NCBI RefSeq assembly: GCF_014645655.1
Contig: NZ_BMMD01000002.1
Span: 186,001-250,000, forward strand
DNA from: Agromyces bauzanensis
GTDB taxonomy: Bacteria > Actinomycetota > Actinomycetes > Actinomycetales > Microbacteriaceae
Length of the DNA: 64,000 nt
Direction: 5' to 3'
Part shown: one piece after another, positions 7,999-17,261 of the stretch
How the letters are laid out: every line of letters begins with the position of its first letter
How positions within the stretch are numbered: position 1 is the first letter of the stretch
Position numbers and translations under genes: made by a program
Notes under the pieces: generated by a model
Told to the model about the DNA's origin: nothing
The model's database searches: none
The model's input: the letters and a program-made list of their open reading frames with translations, nothing else

Positions 7999-8004
7999 TA
8001 GCCT
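7999..8004 (+). promoter_or_regulatory. -10 box of a leaderless transcript
   Basis: TAGCCT lies 7 bases before the ATG at 8012. No Shine-Dalgarno site is present, so the transcript probably begins at the start codon. Confidence 0.45.
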
Positions 8005-8011
8005 TGGTCGC

Positions 8012-9373
8012 ATGACCCCCGGCCGACGCCGCTCCCTCATCGGTGCGTACGCGACGTTCGCGCTCTTCACGGCGCTCGCCGGCCAGTTCTGGCGCAACCT
8101 CCTCGGCTGGTGGGGCTTCGGCTTCATCGTGCTCCTCGTCGTCGCGGGCGCCGTCGCGCTCGTGTTCGCCGTTCGCCCGACGTGGCGATGGCGACGCGCG
8201 CCGAAGTCGACCGTCGCATTCCTCCTGATCGCCGCGGCATCCATCGCGTGGTCGGCCTACCGGGCCGAATCGGCGCTCGGTCTGCTCCTCGCGCTCGCCA
8301 CGACGTTCGTCGCCGTGGCGCTCGTGCTCGGACTCGGCTGGACGAGGTTCGTGCGCTGCCTCGGGGGCGCGATCAAGTGGATCCTCGTGCTGTCGCTCGC
8401 CTTCGAGCTGGCGATCGCGATCTTCGTGCGCGCACCGGTGCTCCCGTTCTTCCCCGACTTCGAGCCCGACGGCGAGAAGCTGCCCATGGCCTTCTACTGG
8501 TCGCGGGGCCTCCTCTTCGAGGGCGGCCCCATCGAGGGGATCCTCGGGAACCGCAACCTGCTCGGCATGGTGGCGCTGCTCGGGCTCATCGTGTTCGGCA
8601 CGCTGCTCGCCGCAGGCAGCGTGCGACGGGCCCAGGGCATCGGCTGGCTCGTGGTCGCAGGCGCCGTCATGACGCTCACGCGCTCGGCGACCGTCATCCT
8701 CGTGGGCGTGCTCGTGCTCGTCGCGCTCGCGTTCGTCCTCTGGGCCCGGCGCCGCGGGCCCGGCCGGCGGGGCGGCGTGTACTGGGCCGCGGCCGGTGCC
8801 GTCGTGGCATCCGTCACGCTCCTCAGCGTGTTCTGGCGGCCGCTGCTCTCGGTCTTCGGCAAGAGCGAGGACGTCACCGGGCGCTTCGACATCTGGGGTG
8901 CGGTCATCGGGCTGGCGCTCGAACGGCCGTGGCTCGGATGGGGGTGGATCAGCTACTGGGCGCCCTGGGTGGAACCGTTCGAGGGGCTCGCCGTGCGGAA
9001 CGGCGTCGAGTACCTGCAGGCCCACAACGCATGGCTCGATGTCTGGCTGCAGCTCGGCATCGTGGGGCTCGTCGCATTCGCATCGATCGTGATCGGGGCG
9101 CTGTGGCGATCGTGGTTCCTCGCCGTCGACCGGCCCGTGGACGATGCGGGGCATCCACTCCCCCACTCGGCCGCCGCGCTCGCGCCGCTCCTGTTGCTCG
9201 TGGCGCTCCTCGGGCAGAGCCTCGCCGAGAGCCGCATCCTCATCGAGGGCGGCTGGCTGTTGCTCATCGCCATCGCCTGGTCGACCAAGCAGCGGCAGTG
9301 GGACGCCGAGCCGTTGCCGGCCGAGCAGCCGCCCGTGCCCGCGTCCCGCCGGCCCCCGGAGGGGGCCCGGTGA
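8012..9373 (+). CDS. O-antigen ligase/polymerase-like membrane protein (first of two)
   Basis: A 453-residue polytopic membrane protein with about ten hydrophobic spans. The Wzy_C/O-antigen-ligase signature region is visible: GRFDIWGAVIGLALERP, then PWLGWGWISYW, then a long loop with AHNAWLDVWLQLGIVGL. Such proteins join or polymerise lipid-linked glycan repeat units on the outer face of the membrane. The C-terminal tail is Pro/Arg-rich and cytoplasmic. Its stop overlaps the start of a second protein of the same family (GTGA), so the two are translationally coupled. The substrate is unknown; in actinobacteria the family appears in capsule and secondary-wall-polymer loci. Confidence 0.82.
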   Translation: MTPGRRRSLIGAYATFALFTALAGQFWRNLLGWWGFGFIVLLVVAGAVALVFAVRPTWRWRRAPKSTVAFLLIAAASIAWSAYRAESALGLLLALATTFVAVALVLGLGWTRFVRCLGGAIKWILVLSLAFELAIAIFVRAPVLPFFPDFEPDGEKLPMAFYWSRGLLFEGGPIEGILGNRNLLGMVALLGLIVFGTLLAAGSVRRAQGIGWLVVAGAVMTLTRSATVILVGVLVLVALAFVLWARRRGPGRRGGVYWAAAGAVVASVTLLSVFWRPLLSVFGKSEDVTGRFDIWGAVIGLALERPWLGWGWISYWAPWVEPFEGLAVRNGVEYLQAHNAWLDVWLQLGIVGLVAFASIVIGALWRSWFLAVDRPVDDAGHPLPHSAAALAPLLLLVALLGQSLAESRILIEGGWLLLIAIAWSTKQRQWDAEPLPAEQPPVPASRRPPEGAR

Positions 9374-10698
9374 TCGCGAGCGTCCTACGCGAATTCGTCG
9401 GGTCCGCTCGATTCGCCCAGGCGCTGACGCTCCTGTCGGTCGGATTCGCCTTCTCGACGCACGCCGTGCGGAGTCTCATCGGGTGGCCGGGCCTGCTCGC
9501 GGCCCTGGCCGGCCTGCTCGCGCTCGCCGCCGTCTCCCTCGTCGCGCGATGGCGGGCCGTCGAGTGGTACGGCATCCTGCCGATCACGATCCTGGTGTTC
9601 GTCGGGTGGGCCGCGGCATCCGTGCTCTGGAGCAATGCCCCCGGCATCACCGCCACACGCGTCCTCTACCTCGTGGCCTTCGCGTTCCTCGGCGTGTACG
9701 TGGCGCTCATGCGCGACACCATCCAGATAGTGCGGGCGTTCGGCGACGTGATGCGCCTCCTCCTCGGCGCCTCGGTCGCGCTCGAGGTGCTGTCGGGCGT
9801 TTTGCTCGACCTGCCGATCGCCTTCCTCGGCATACAGGGGAACCTCGCAGCGTTCGGTCCCATCCAGGGCGTGTTCGGCTCGCGCAACCTGCTCGGCTTC
9901 GTCGCGCTCATCGCACTGCTCACGTTCATCGTCGAGTGGCGCACGCACATCGTGCCGCGCGGACGATCGATCGCCTCGGTCGTGCTCGCGTCGGCGTGCA
10001 TCGCGCTGTCGGGTTCCCCCACGGCATGGGCGGCGCTCGCGGCGTCGCTGCTCGCCCTCGCCGCGCTCTACGGGCTGCGGCGCGCGGCTCCCACGAGCCG
10101 CTGGCGCTGGCAGATCGCGCTGGTGGCCGCCGCCCTCGTCGTGCTCGTCACCGCGTGGATCCTCCGGATCCGCATCATCGAACTGCTCGACGCGCGAAAC
10201 GAGTTCGACGTGCGGCTCGACGTGTGGCGCGAGCTCAGCCGCTACCTCAACCTCAATCCGCTGCAGGGGTGGGGCTGGGTCGGTTCATGGCCGGATGCCG
10301 CGCCGTACACGTGGATCGAGCTCGCAACCGGTCGCCCGCACGGATCGGCCCTCAGCGCGTACATCGACACGTACTTCCAGGTCGGAGTGATCGGCGCGAT
10401 CGCCTTCATCGCGCTCGTCGGCGTCGCGCTCGTGCGCGCCTGGCTCCTGGCTTCGAGCCGGCGCAGCGTCGTGTACGCGTGGCCCGCGCTCATGCTGGTC
10501 GCCATCGCCGCAACGAGCTTGGCCGAGAGCTTCGCGCTCGTCGAGGGCGGATGGATGCTGCTCGTCGTGTGCGCAGTGAAGGCCGCGCGCGACATGAGCT
10601 GGCGCGACGCGCTCGCCGCCGGGCGGCCACCGGAGCCCACGCTCGAGCGCCTCGGCGACGACCCGGCACCGGACACGCAGGGCCGGGCCGAACGCTAG
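9370..10698 (+). CDS. O-antigen ligase/polymerase-like membrane protein (second of two)
   Basis: A 442-residue polytopic membrane protein that starts at GTG 9370 inside the stop region of the previous gene. It repeats the same signature: SRNLLGFVALIALL, then FDVRLDVWRELSRYL, then PLQGWGWVGSW and a loop with HGSALSAYIDTYFQVGVIG. A TM-rich C-terminal half carries SLAESFALVEGGWML, which closely mirrors SLAESRILIEGGWLL in the upstream protein. The two therefore look like an old tandem duplication. They may act as partners or on different glycans. The stop codon overlaps the stop of the convergent glycosyltransferase gene. Confidence 0.82.
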   Translation: MIASVLREFVGSARFAQALTLLSVGFAFSTHAVRSLIGWPGLLAALAGLLALAAVSLVARWRAVEWYGILPITILVFVGWAAASVLWSNAPGITATRVLYLVAFAFLGVYVALMRDTIQIVRAFGDVMRLLLGASVALEVLSGVLLDLPIAFLGIQGNLAAFGPIQGVFGSRNLLGFVALIALLTFIVEWRTHIVPRGRSIASVVLASACIALSGSPTAWAALAASLLALAALYGLRRAAPTSRWRWQIALVAAALVVLVTAWILRIRIIELLDARNEFDVRLDVWRELSRYLNLNPLQGWGWVGSWPDAAPYTWIELATGRPHGSALSAYIDTYFQVGVIGAIAFIALVGVALVRAWLLASSRRSVVYAWPALMLVAIAATSLAESFALVEGGWMLLVVCAVKAARDMSWRDALAAGRPPEPTLERLGDDPAPDTQGRAER

Positions 10699-11693
10699 AC
10701 CGGCTGCACGAGGTCGCGCAGCACGTCCTGCGCGCCGAGGCCGTATCGCCGATACGCACCCGAGCGCCACTCGCGCCACACCGGCGCGAGGCGCGCCGAC
10801 CGCCGCACCGGGATCCCCTGTCGTACGACCTCGTGCGCGAGCTTGGCACGCACCTCCGCCGCCATGCGCTCGTCTGCGGGCACGATCGCCGGCAACCGCT
10901 CGGCGAGGTCCCGGGCCCGAGCGAGCAGGCGCTCGTTACGGGCGGTGCGGGGCTCACGGAGCCGAGCAAGCCTTCCGCCCGCACCGAGCCTCGTGACGCC
11001 GATCTGGTTGCCGCCGTGCTGCCGGTAGTCGATCAGGGGATCGGAGACGACGGCGATGCCACCGCCCACGGAGGCGACCATCGCCAGCCATTCGTCGTGC
11101 ACCCAGCTCGCCGGGAACGGCACGGCGCGCTCGACCAGGCTGCGCGAGACCATCATGGTCGCGCCGGTGAGCACGTTGCGCCTGAGCAACTCGTCGAACG
11201 CGGCATCCGATTCGAGCCGCAGCCGCAGCCGCACGTCGACGCCGAGCGTCTCGAACAGCGAGCGACCGATCGATGCACCGCCCTCGTCGACGAGCCGCGC
11301 CTCCGCCGCGACGAGATCGAGCCCGGGTCGGGCCGTGAACTCGGCCACCGCCCGTGCGATGCGATCGGTATGCCAGACGTCGTCCTGATCGCAGAGGACG
11401 ATCAGGTCTCCGGATGCCGCTTGCAGGACCTGCTCGAAGTTGGCGGTGACGCCCAGCGCCGCCGGGTTGCGGAGCACCACGAGGTCGGGCGTCGTGGCGT
11501 CCGAAGGCCGATGCCCGTCGACGAGCCTCTCGGCGAGCTCGACCGTGCCGTCACTCGAGGCATCGTCGGACAGAACGATCTCGGCGATGGGATGCGACTG
11601 AGTGAGGATGCTGCGAAGCTGCTCGCCGAGGTACCGAGCGCCGTTGTGCGTGCCGAGCACGACGGAGACGCGTGGCCACGCGGGTGCCGGCAT
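10695..11693 (-). CDS. Glycosyltransferase family 2 (rhamnosyltransferase-like)
   Basis: A 332-residue soluble GT-A enzyme. It begins PRVSVVLGTHNGARYLGEQL, followed by IVLSDDASSDGTVELAE. The metal-binding motif region DLIVLCDQDDVWHTDR is as in family 2 rhamnosyltransferases that act on polysaccharide precursors. Near the end of the domain, SWVHDEWLAMVASVGG supplies the catalytic-base region. The C-terminal 90 residues are helical and basic. Its ATG overlaps the stop of the preceding gene (11693), so the two are an operon read leftward. The donor is probably dTDP-L-rhamnose or another deoxyhexose (inference from similarity). Confidence 0.8.
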   Translation of the reverse strand: MPAPAWPRVSVVLGTHNGARYLGEQLRSILTQSHPIAEIVLSDDASSDGTVELAERLVDGHRPSDATTPDLVVLRNPAALGVTANFEQVLQAASGDLIVLCDQDDVWHTDRIARAVAEFTARPGLDLVAAEARLVDEGGASIGRSLFETLGVDVRLRLRLESDAAFDELLRRNVLTGATMMVSRSLVERAVPFPASWVHDEWLAMVASVGGGIAVVSDPLIDYRQHGGNQIGVTRLGAGGRLARLREPRTARNERLLARARDLAERLPAIVPADERMAAEVRAKLAHEVVRQGIPVRRSARLAPVWREWRSGAYRRYGLGAQDVLRDLVQPV

Positions 11694-12868
11694 CAGCGAT
11701 CCCGTTTGAGGCCGACGTTGAGGACGCCCAGGAACATGCCTGCCATGATCGTCTGCGCACCGAGCATCATGAGGAGCGCGGAGAGGACTGCCGTGCGGAT
11801 GGTCGTCGACGGGTCGAGCGAGCCGAAGCCGGAGGCTGCCCATATGGCGAACTGCCAGATCGCGATCGCCAGGCCGATGAGGAAGAGCAGGAGGCCCACG
11901 AGTGCGCCGCTCTCGAGGCTGATCCGCCGTTCGAGACGGTCGAAGTTCCGCGATCTCGGGATGCGGAATCCCTCGTGCTGCGCATAGATCTTCGTGAGGA
12001 TGGCGAAGAGCACCGACTGGTAGCCGACGACCGTGAGTGCCGCGAGGTAGACCTGGCTCGAGACGTCGAACCCGATGTCGCCGAGGATGATGGGCCCGTA
12101 GCTGATGAACAGGGTGCCGAGCAGGCCCAGGAAGAACGCGACGGTGCCGGGAATCAGGAACAACCACCGCGGGCTGAAGATCAGGAGGAAGCGCAGGTGG
12201 CGCCAGCCGTCCCGCCAGCTTCGCAGGTGCGGCGGCCGGCTTCGGCCGTCCTTGTCGAGCGTCGTCGGCACCTCCGAGACCCGGAGCCCGCCGAGCGTCG
12301 ACTTCACGACGACCTCGCTCGCGAACTCCATGCCCGTGGTCTGCAGGTGCAGGTTCAGGATCGACCGGCGGTTGAAGCCCCGAAGGCCGCAGTGAAAGTC
12401 GCCGATGGGTGAGCGGAACAGCACCCGCCCGATCCAGGAGAGCACCGGGTTGCCGAGGTACTTGTGGAGCGGCGGCATGGCGCCGTCGGCGATGCCGCCT
12501 CTGAACCGATTGCCCATCACGAGCTCGTCGCCCGCGCGGAGTCGTTCGACGAACGGATCGAGCTTCGAGAAGTCGTAGCTGTCGTCGGCGTCGCCCATGA
12601 TCACGTAGTCGCCGCGCGCGGCCTCGATGCCGCCGAGCAGCGCGCTGCCGTACCCTCTGGCCGGGATGTCGACGACACGTGCGCCATGCGCGCGGGCGAT
12701 GTCCTGTGATCCGTCGGTCGAGCCGTTGTCGGCGACGATCACCTCGCCGGCCACGCCGCTGCGCTCGAGGTAGCCGTTCGCCTTGTCGATGCAGACGGCG
12801 AGGGTCTCCGCCTCGTTGAGGCACGGCATGACGATCGAGAGCTCGATCGTCTCGGTGGAGGTGGACAT
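11693..12868 (-). CDS. Family 2 glycosyltransferase with C-terminal membrane domain (polyprenyl-phosphate type)
   Basis: A 391-residue protein. The N-terminal GT-A domain has LSIVMPCLNEAETLAVCID, VIVADNGSTDGSQ and VIMGDADDSYDFSKLDPF (the DxD region), as in dolichol/polyprenyl-phosphate hexose synthases. After residue about 235 come four hydrophobic spans (for example LFLIPGTVAFFLGLLGTLF and LLLFLIGLAIAIWQFAIW). Such enzymes load a sugar onto polyprenyl phosphate inside the membrane, often for later lipid-linked transfer. The GtrA-like protein at 47640 is a typical partner class, but it is far away. The start at 12868 places the catalytic domain at the N-terminus; the ribosome site is weak. 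Confidence 0.82.
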   Translation of the reverse strand: MSTSTETIELSIVMPCLNEAETLAVCIDKANGYLERSGVAGEVIVADNGSTDGSQDIARAHGARVVDIPARGYGSALLGGIEAARGDYVIMGDADDSYDFSKLDPFVERLRAGDELVMGNRFRGGIADGAMPPLHKYLGNPVLSWIGRVLFRSPIGDFHCGLRGFNRRSILNLHLQTTGMEFASEVVVKSTLGGLRVSEVPTTLDKDGRSRPPHLRSWRDGWRHLRFLLIFSPRWLFLIPGTVAFFLGLLGTLFISYGPIILGDIGFDVSSQVYLAALTVVGYQSVLFAILTKIYAQHEGFRIPRSRNFDRLERRISLESGALVGLLLFLIGLAIAIWQFAIWAASGFGSLDPSTTIRTAVLSALLMMLGAQTIMAGMFLGVLNVGLKRDR

Positions 12869-12924
12869 GGTGAGGGATCCTGTCGGTACGCGAGGCGGCC
12901 TCCCCATCGTACAGAATGGGTGCG

Positions 12925-13797
12925 ATGGATCTGGGTCTCGTGGTCTCGACGCTCGGGCGCACGGAGCCCTTGGAGCGCCTGCTGCGCTCCCTCGCCGGGC
13001 AGGTCCGATCGGGCGACCGGCTCGTGATCGTGTCGCAGGACCGCCTCGGCGACGTCGAGGCCCTGGCCACCCGCTTTCGCGGCGACCGCTTCGCGATCGA
13101 CGTCACCGCCTCGGAGCGTGGCGCCTCCCGCGGCCGCAACGCCGGCGTCGCGGCACTCCCACCCGGTGATCGCCTCCTGCTGTTCCCGAACGACACGACC
13201 TGGTTCCCCGACGGCAGCCTCGACGCCATCCGTGCGGCGGGTCCTGCGATTGAGGCCGGCGCGCTCACCGTGGTCGACGACCACGGGCCGAAGTTCACGC
13301 TTCCCTCGCCCGGCGCCCCGCTCGACCGATGGAACGTCTGGAGCGTCATCGAGATGGGACTCGTCATGCGTCGCTCGCTGTTCGACGAGCTCGGCGGATT
13401 CGATCCCGAACTGGGCACGGGCGCGCCCACTCCCTGGCAGGCGGGCGAAGCGACCGACCTCCTGCTCCGGATGCTACGACGGCGCCCCGATCTCGCACGC
13501 TCGTTCGCCTGGCTGCCGTCCGACGTGACCGTCGGCGGAGTCGCCGACCCCGCCGGACTCTCGACGGCAGAGCGTCGACGGAAGCTGCGCGCCTACGGGC
13601 GCGGTCTCGGCCGACTCGTGATGCGGCACCGGTACCCGTGGTGGTGGCGTTTCGCGTTCCTCTTCGGCGGCCTCGCGTTCGGCCTCAGGCACCGGGCGAC
13701 CAACACGCCCGCCGATGGCTGGTGGGTGTTCCTCGGCCGCGCCGAGGGCATGGTCGGACGCACCATCGGCGGCCCGACCGAGGCGGTGTCCCGGTGA
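12925..13797 (+). CDS. Glycosyltransferase family 2
   Basis: A 290-residue protein, MDLGLVVSTLGRTEPLERLL at the start, then LVIVSQDRLGD, GASRGRNAGVAAL and LLLFPNDTTWFPDGSL. The last occupies the place of the DxD motif but reads NDT. C-terminal helices contain RFAFLFGGLAFGLRH. The acceptor is unknown. ATG 12925 was preferred over the in-frame ATG at 12916 because CAGAAT, a likely -10 box, ends 7 bases before 12925, giving a leaderless start. It is divergent from the gene at 12868, and its stop overlaps the next start (GTGA), so it heads a three-gene operon. Confidence 0.78.
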   Translation: MDLGLVVSTLGRTEPLERLLRSLAGQVRSGDRLVIVSQDRLGDVEALATRFRGDRFAIDVTASERGASRGRNAGVAALPPGDRLLLFPNDTTWFPDGSLDAIRAAGPAIEAGALTVVDDHGPKFTLPSPGAPLDRWNVWSVIEMGLVMRRSLFDELGGFDPELGTGAPTPWQAGEATDLLLRMLRRRPDLARSFAWLPSDVTVGGVADPAGLSTAERRRKLRAYGRGLGRLVMRHRYPWWWRFAFLFGGLAFGLRHRATNTPADGWWVFLGRAEGMVGRTIGGPTEAVSR

Positions 13798-14978
13798 CGG
13801 AGCCCATGCCCGCCCCCCTGCGGCTTCGGCGCGCGACGCTGAGCCTCATCACGCTGCTCGGCGGCGTCTCGCTCGCGGTCATCCCCGCCGCGACCGTCTC
13901 GATCTCCTCGCGGCTGTTCACCGTCGACGAGCAGGGATTCCTGGCCGTCGCCGTGCTCGTCGCCACGTTCGTCGGCCAGCTCACGTTCGCCATCGTGGTG
14001 GAGTCGCGGCTGAGCTCTGCGGCGACCGAGCGACGTGTCGTGTTCCCGCTCTGGCTCGCGGCGGTCTCGATCCTGACCGCGTTCGTGCTCGCCATCGTGC
14101 CGCCGAACGCCCTGGCACTGGCCATCGGCCTGCCGATCCTCATCGCCGCGCTCGAGGTCGGACGCGGGGTCTCGGTCGCCGAGCGACTCGATCGGCGCGA
14201 GATCGCGGCATCCGTCGCCGTCGGGCTGGGTGCCCTCGTCGGCGTGCTCGCCGGATTCGCCGGGCAGACCTGGGCGCTCATCCCCCTCGTCGTCGGCATC
14301 GCGGCGGCAACGATCGTCCGCAGCCTGCCCGTCACGCACCGGCCGAGCCGGCCCGAGCCGGCGGTGATGGGATGGGTCGTGGCCGACACCGCGATCACCG
14401 GAGTCATCTACCCGCTGCTCAACGCCATGATCCTCACGTTCCTCGGTTCAGCCGACGCCGTGCTCTTCACGTCCATCGCAACGGTGTCGGGCCTCCTCGC
14501 CATTCCGTTGAACTTCATGCGGCTGCGACTCCTGAAGGAGCACTCGCGACTCGACATCGCGGTCTCCGCGGCGTCGGTACTCGCCGCGGTCGCGGCCCTG
14601 CTCGTGCTCGAGCTCGTCGGCGCGTTCGGGTTCATCTTCGGCCCTGCGTGGACGGAGTCCGCGACCATCGTGCCGCTCCTGCTCGCCTGCGCGTGGCGCG
14701 CGGCCTCGCTCGCGACGACGATCCCCTTCGCAGCGCTGCGCCGCGCCGGCGAGGTGCGCCTGCTGACGGGCCTGCGGGCCGCGGTCTCCGCGCTCACGTT
14801 CGTGTTCGCGGCGGCGGGCCTCGCCCTCGACGACCTCGCCGCGGTCTTCCTCGGGCTCCTCGTCGCCGAGCTCGCGTCCGCCGTCGTGTACGAGGTCGCG
14901 CGCCGTCGTCGGCTGGCGCGCACCATCCGCGAGGCGGCCGACGCCGACGCCGGAGCCGGAGCCGGAGCCGACGCGTGA
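13794..14978 (+). CDS. Polysaccharide flippase-like membrane protein (Wzx-like)
   Basis: A 394-residue protein with about ten to twelve hydrophobic spans and few charged loops, resembling the polysaccharide-biosynthesis (Wzx/MVF) transporter fold. Features include LITLLGGVSLAVIPAATVSIS at the start, SLNP-less short loops, and an LRRAGEVRLLTGLRAAVSALTF segment after span 9. The likely role is to flip lipid-linked repeat units outward for the two polymerase-like proteins. It starts at GTG 13794 coupled to the previous stop, and its own stop overlaps the next GTG. A short repeated GAGCCG tract encodes the alanine/glycine tail AGAGAGADA. The weak similarity makes Wzx an inference. Confidence 0.6.
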   Translation: MTEPMPAPLRLRRATLSLITLLGGVSLAVIPAATVSISSRLFTVDEQGFLAVAVLVATFVGQLTFAIVVESRLSSAATERRVVFPLWLAAVSILTAFVLAIVPPNALALAIGLPILIAALEVGRGVSVAERLDRREIAASVAVGLGALVGVLAGFAGQTWALIPLVVGIAAATIVRSLPVTHRPSRPEPAVMGWVVADTAITGVIYPLLNAMILTFLGSADAVLFTSIATVSGLLAIPLNFMRLRLLKEHSRLDIAVSAASVLAAVAALLVLELVGAFGFIFGPAWTESATIVPLLLACAWRAASLATTIPFAALRRAGEVRLLTGLRAAVSALTFVFAAAGLALDDLAAVFLGLLVAELASAVVYEVARRRRLARTIREAADADAGAGAGADA

Positions 14979-16075
14979 CCCGCGTGCTCGTCGACCTGCT
15001 CTTCTTCACCGGGCGGAAGGGCGGCATGGAATCGTACGCCCGCGAGATCTACTCGCGCCTTGCGGCCGACGACCCCGAACTCGAGTACGTCGCCTTCGCA
15101 TCGAGCGAACTCGCCGTGCAGGGGGCGCCGTGGTTCCCGGGCCGCGTGATCGATTCCGGCGTGTCCGGCGAGGACCGCATCGCGTGGGCGCGCGGCGAGC
15201 TCTTCGCCGTCTCCCGCGCAGCACGGCGGCTCGGCGCCCACGTCGTGCACTGCCCCGCGAACTTCGGTCCGCTCCGCTCGCGCGTGCCCGTGGTGCTCAC
15301 GGTGCACGACCTGCTCGCGTTCCGGCACCCCGAGTACGTGCCCGGCGCGTACTCGCGGGTCCTGCGCACCATGATCCGCGCGGCCGCGCGCACCGCCCGC
15401 CGCATCCTCACGGTCAGCGCCGCGTCGCGCGACGACATCGTGGAGTTCCTCGGCGTGCCGGCCGGCCGAGTCGTGGTGACGCCGCTCGCCGGGTCGGCGC
15501 CGTCAGCGGTCGAGCCGATACCTCGACGCCCGGCGCAGCTGCTCGCGGTCGGCAACCGGATGCCGCACAAGGGATTCGAGACCCTGCTCGACGCGCTCGC
15601 CCGGATCGAGCCCGCACACCGCCCGACGCTCGTGATCACGGGCAGCCACGGCGACGATCCGCTCGCTCCCGTCGTCGAGCGCCTCGGACTCGGCGGCCAC
15701 GTCGACCTTCGCCGATGGCTGAGGCCCGACGAGCTCGACCGGCTCTACGCCGAATCGACCGCGCTCGTCTTCCCGACCCGGTTCGAGGGCTTCGGCCTCC
15801 CGCCGCTCGAGGCGATGTCCCGTGGCTGTCCCGTGATCGTGTCCGACATCCCCGTCCTGCACGAGGTCGCGGGCGACGCCGCGGTCTACGTGGATCCCGC
15901 CGACCCCGACGCGATCGCGCGCGCGATCCGGGCGGTGCTCGACTCACCGGCCGAGCGCGAACGGATGTCGCGTGCCGGCCTCGCCCGAGCGGCCGCGTTC
16001 TCGTGGGAGCGAACGGCCGCGGCGACGCGGGCAGCGCTGCTCGGTGCGGCGAGCGTGCCCGTCACCGAGCCCTGA
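14975..16075 (+). CDS. Glycosyltransferase family 4
   Basis: A 366-residue GT-B enzyme. The N-terminal domain has VLVDLLFFTGRKGGMESYAREI and VVLTVHDLLAFRHPE. The C-terminal donor-binding domain has LLAVGNRMPHKGFETLL and the E-x7-E motif in RFEGFGLPPLEAMSRG. It probably acts in the cytoplasm on a lipid-linked glycan with a nucleotide sugar. GTG 14975 overlaps the flippase-like stop, making it the third gene of the unit that starts at 12925. Its 3' end overlaps the convergent gene by 14 bases. The sugar is unknown. Confidence 0.85.
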   Translation: MTRVLVDLLFFTGRKGGMESYAREIYSRLAADDPELEYVAFASSELAVQGAPWFPGRVIDSGVSGEDRIAWARGELFAVSRAARRLGAHVVHCPANFGPLRSRVPVVLTVHDLLAFRHPEYVPGAYSRVLRTMIRAAARTARRILTVSAASRDDIVEFLGVPAGRVVVTPLAGSAPSAVEPIPRRPAQLLAVGNRMPHKGFETLLDALARIEPAHRPTLVITGSHGDDPLAPVVERLGLGGHVDLRRWLRPDELDRLYAESTALVFPTRFEGFGLPPLEAMSRGCPVIVSDIPVLHEVAGDAAVYVDPADPDAIARAIRAVLDSPAERERMSRAGLARAAAFSWERTAAATRAALLGAASVPVTEP

Positions 16076-17261
16076 TCGCCCGCCACCGTTCGAGGAGCTC
16101 GCCGACCGAGCGGTCGAGCGAGCGTTCCCTGCGCTCGCGGGCGAACCATGCCGCGGTGGAGCTGCGCAACTCGGCGCCACCGGTGACCGCGCGCGCGATC
16201 GCGTCACCGAGCACGTCGGGAGCGACGGATGCCGCCACGAAGCCGTTCTCGCCGTCGACGACGAGTTCGGCTGCCGCATTGTCCTCCCCGGCGACGACGA
16301 CCGACGGCGTGCCATGGGCGGCGGCCTCCGCGACGACCAGGCCGAAGCCCTCGCGAGCCGACGGGTTGACAAGCACGGCGGACGCGCCAAGGAGGCGCTC
16401 GAGCTCGTCATCGTCGACCCTGCCGAGCAACTCGACGACCTCCTCGACACCCGCGGCGGCCGCCGCGGCCCGGACCTGCTCCGTCGCCGGCCCGGTGCCC
16501 ACGACGCGCGCCCGCAGTCGCGGCAAGCCCCGGCGAGCGGCCGCCAGCGCCGCGGGCAGCGAGTCGAGGCGCTTGTCGGCGATATGGCGTCCGATGAACA
16601 GCAGGTACGGGTCGGCTTCGTCCGCGATATGCGCCGACTCGTCGGCACGGCCAGTCGATGCTTCCACGGGAGCACGCGGGGGCCCGGCCAGATCGAGCAG
16701 TCCCAGTACGATCGGATCCGCCTTGGGGCGGGCGGCCCGCAGCTTCGCCCGGGTGAACCCGCTGTTGACCGTGATGATGTCGCCGATCCGCACCGCGAAC
16801 CACTGCAGCACGGCGGCGACCGTGCCCGTCGCCGAACCTGCGTACGCGCGCCACTTTCGCGACGACCAGACCTCGAGCCAGTCGACGGCGAGCACAGTGG
16901 GGCGACCGACCAGGGCGGAACGAACGGCGAACACGTTGAGCACTGGAAGCGCAGCCACGATCACGAGGTCGTAGTCGCGCCGGTGTCGCGCGAAGTGCCG
17001 GAACAGCCCGAGCGCGAACGCGATGGCGCTCCGGGTCGTGCGCGAACCCGCGGCGTCGTAGATCTCGCCGTGCCAGACCGACACGATGTCGAACGGCGCG
17101 TGGGGTACGGCATCCTGGGTCCACTGTCGCCGCGTCACGTAGGTGACGTGCGCGCCCCGCTCGCGCAGGAGTTCGGCCATGCGCCGGTAGACGCGCTCGC
17201 CACCACCGGTGTTGACCGGGAACAGACAGTCGTAGGCGATCGCGACGCGGGGCGCGCTCAT
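16062..17261 (-). CDS. Glycosyltransferase family 4
   Basis: A 399-residue GT-B protein. The start VAIAYDCLFPVNTGGGERVY is typical of group-1 transferases. YLLFIGRHIADKRLDSL is the hinge of the second domain, and REGFGLVVAEAAAHGTPSVV carries E-x7-E. Its ATG overlaps the stop of the upstream DUF2142 gene (ATGA), so both are made from one leftward transcript. It is presumably cytoplasmic and envelope-glycan directed; donor and acceptor are unknown. Confidence 0.85.
   Translation of the reverse strand: MSAPRVAIAYDCLFPVNTGGGERVYRRMAELLRERGAHVTYVTRRQWTQDAVPHAPFDIVSVWHGEIYDAAGSRTTRSAIAFALGLFRHFARHRRDYDLVIVAALPVLNVFAVRSALVGRPTVLAVDWLEVWSSRKWRAYAGSATGTVAAVLQWFAVRIGDIITVNSGFTRAKLRAARPKADPIVLGLLDLAGPPRAPVEASTGRADESAHIADEADPYLLFIGRHIADKRLDSLPAALAAARRGLPRLRARVVGTGPATEQVRAAAAAAGVEEVVELLGRVDDDELERLLGASAVLVNPSAREGFGLVVAEAAAHGTPSVVVAGEDNAAAELVVDGENGFVAASVAPDVLGDAIARAVTGGAELRSSTAAWFARERRERSLDRSVGELLERWRAIRAR

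Noticed and set aside
14940..14975. GAGCCG hexamer repeats at the end of the flippase-like gene as a phase-variable tract
   Set aside because: There are only three to four units. The unit length is a multiple of three, so slippage would only change a few Ala/Gly residues at the tail.
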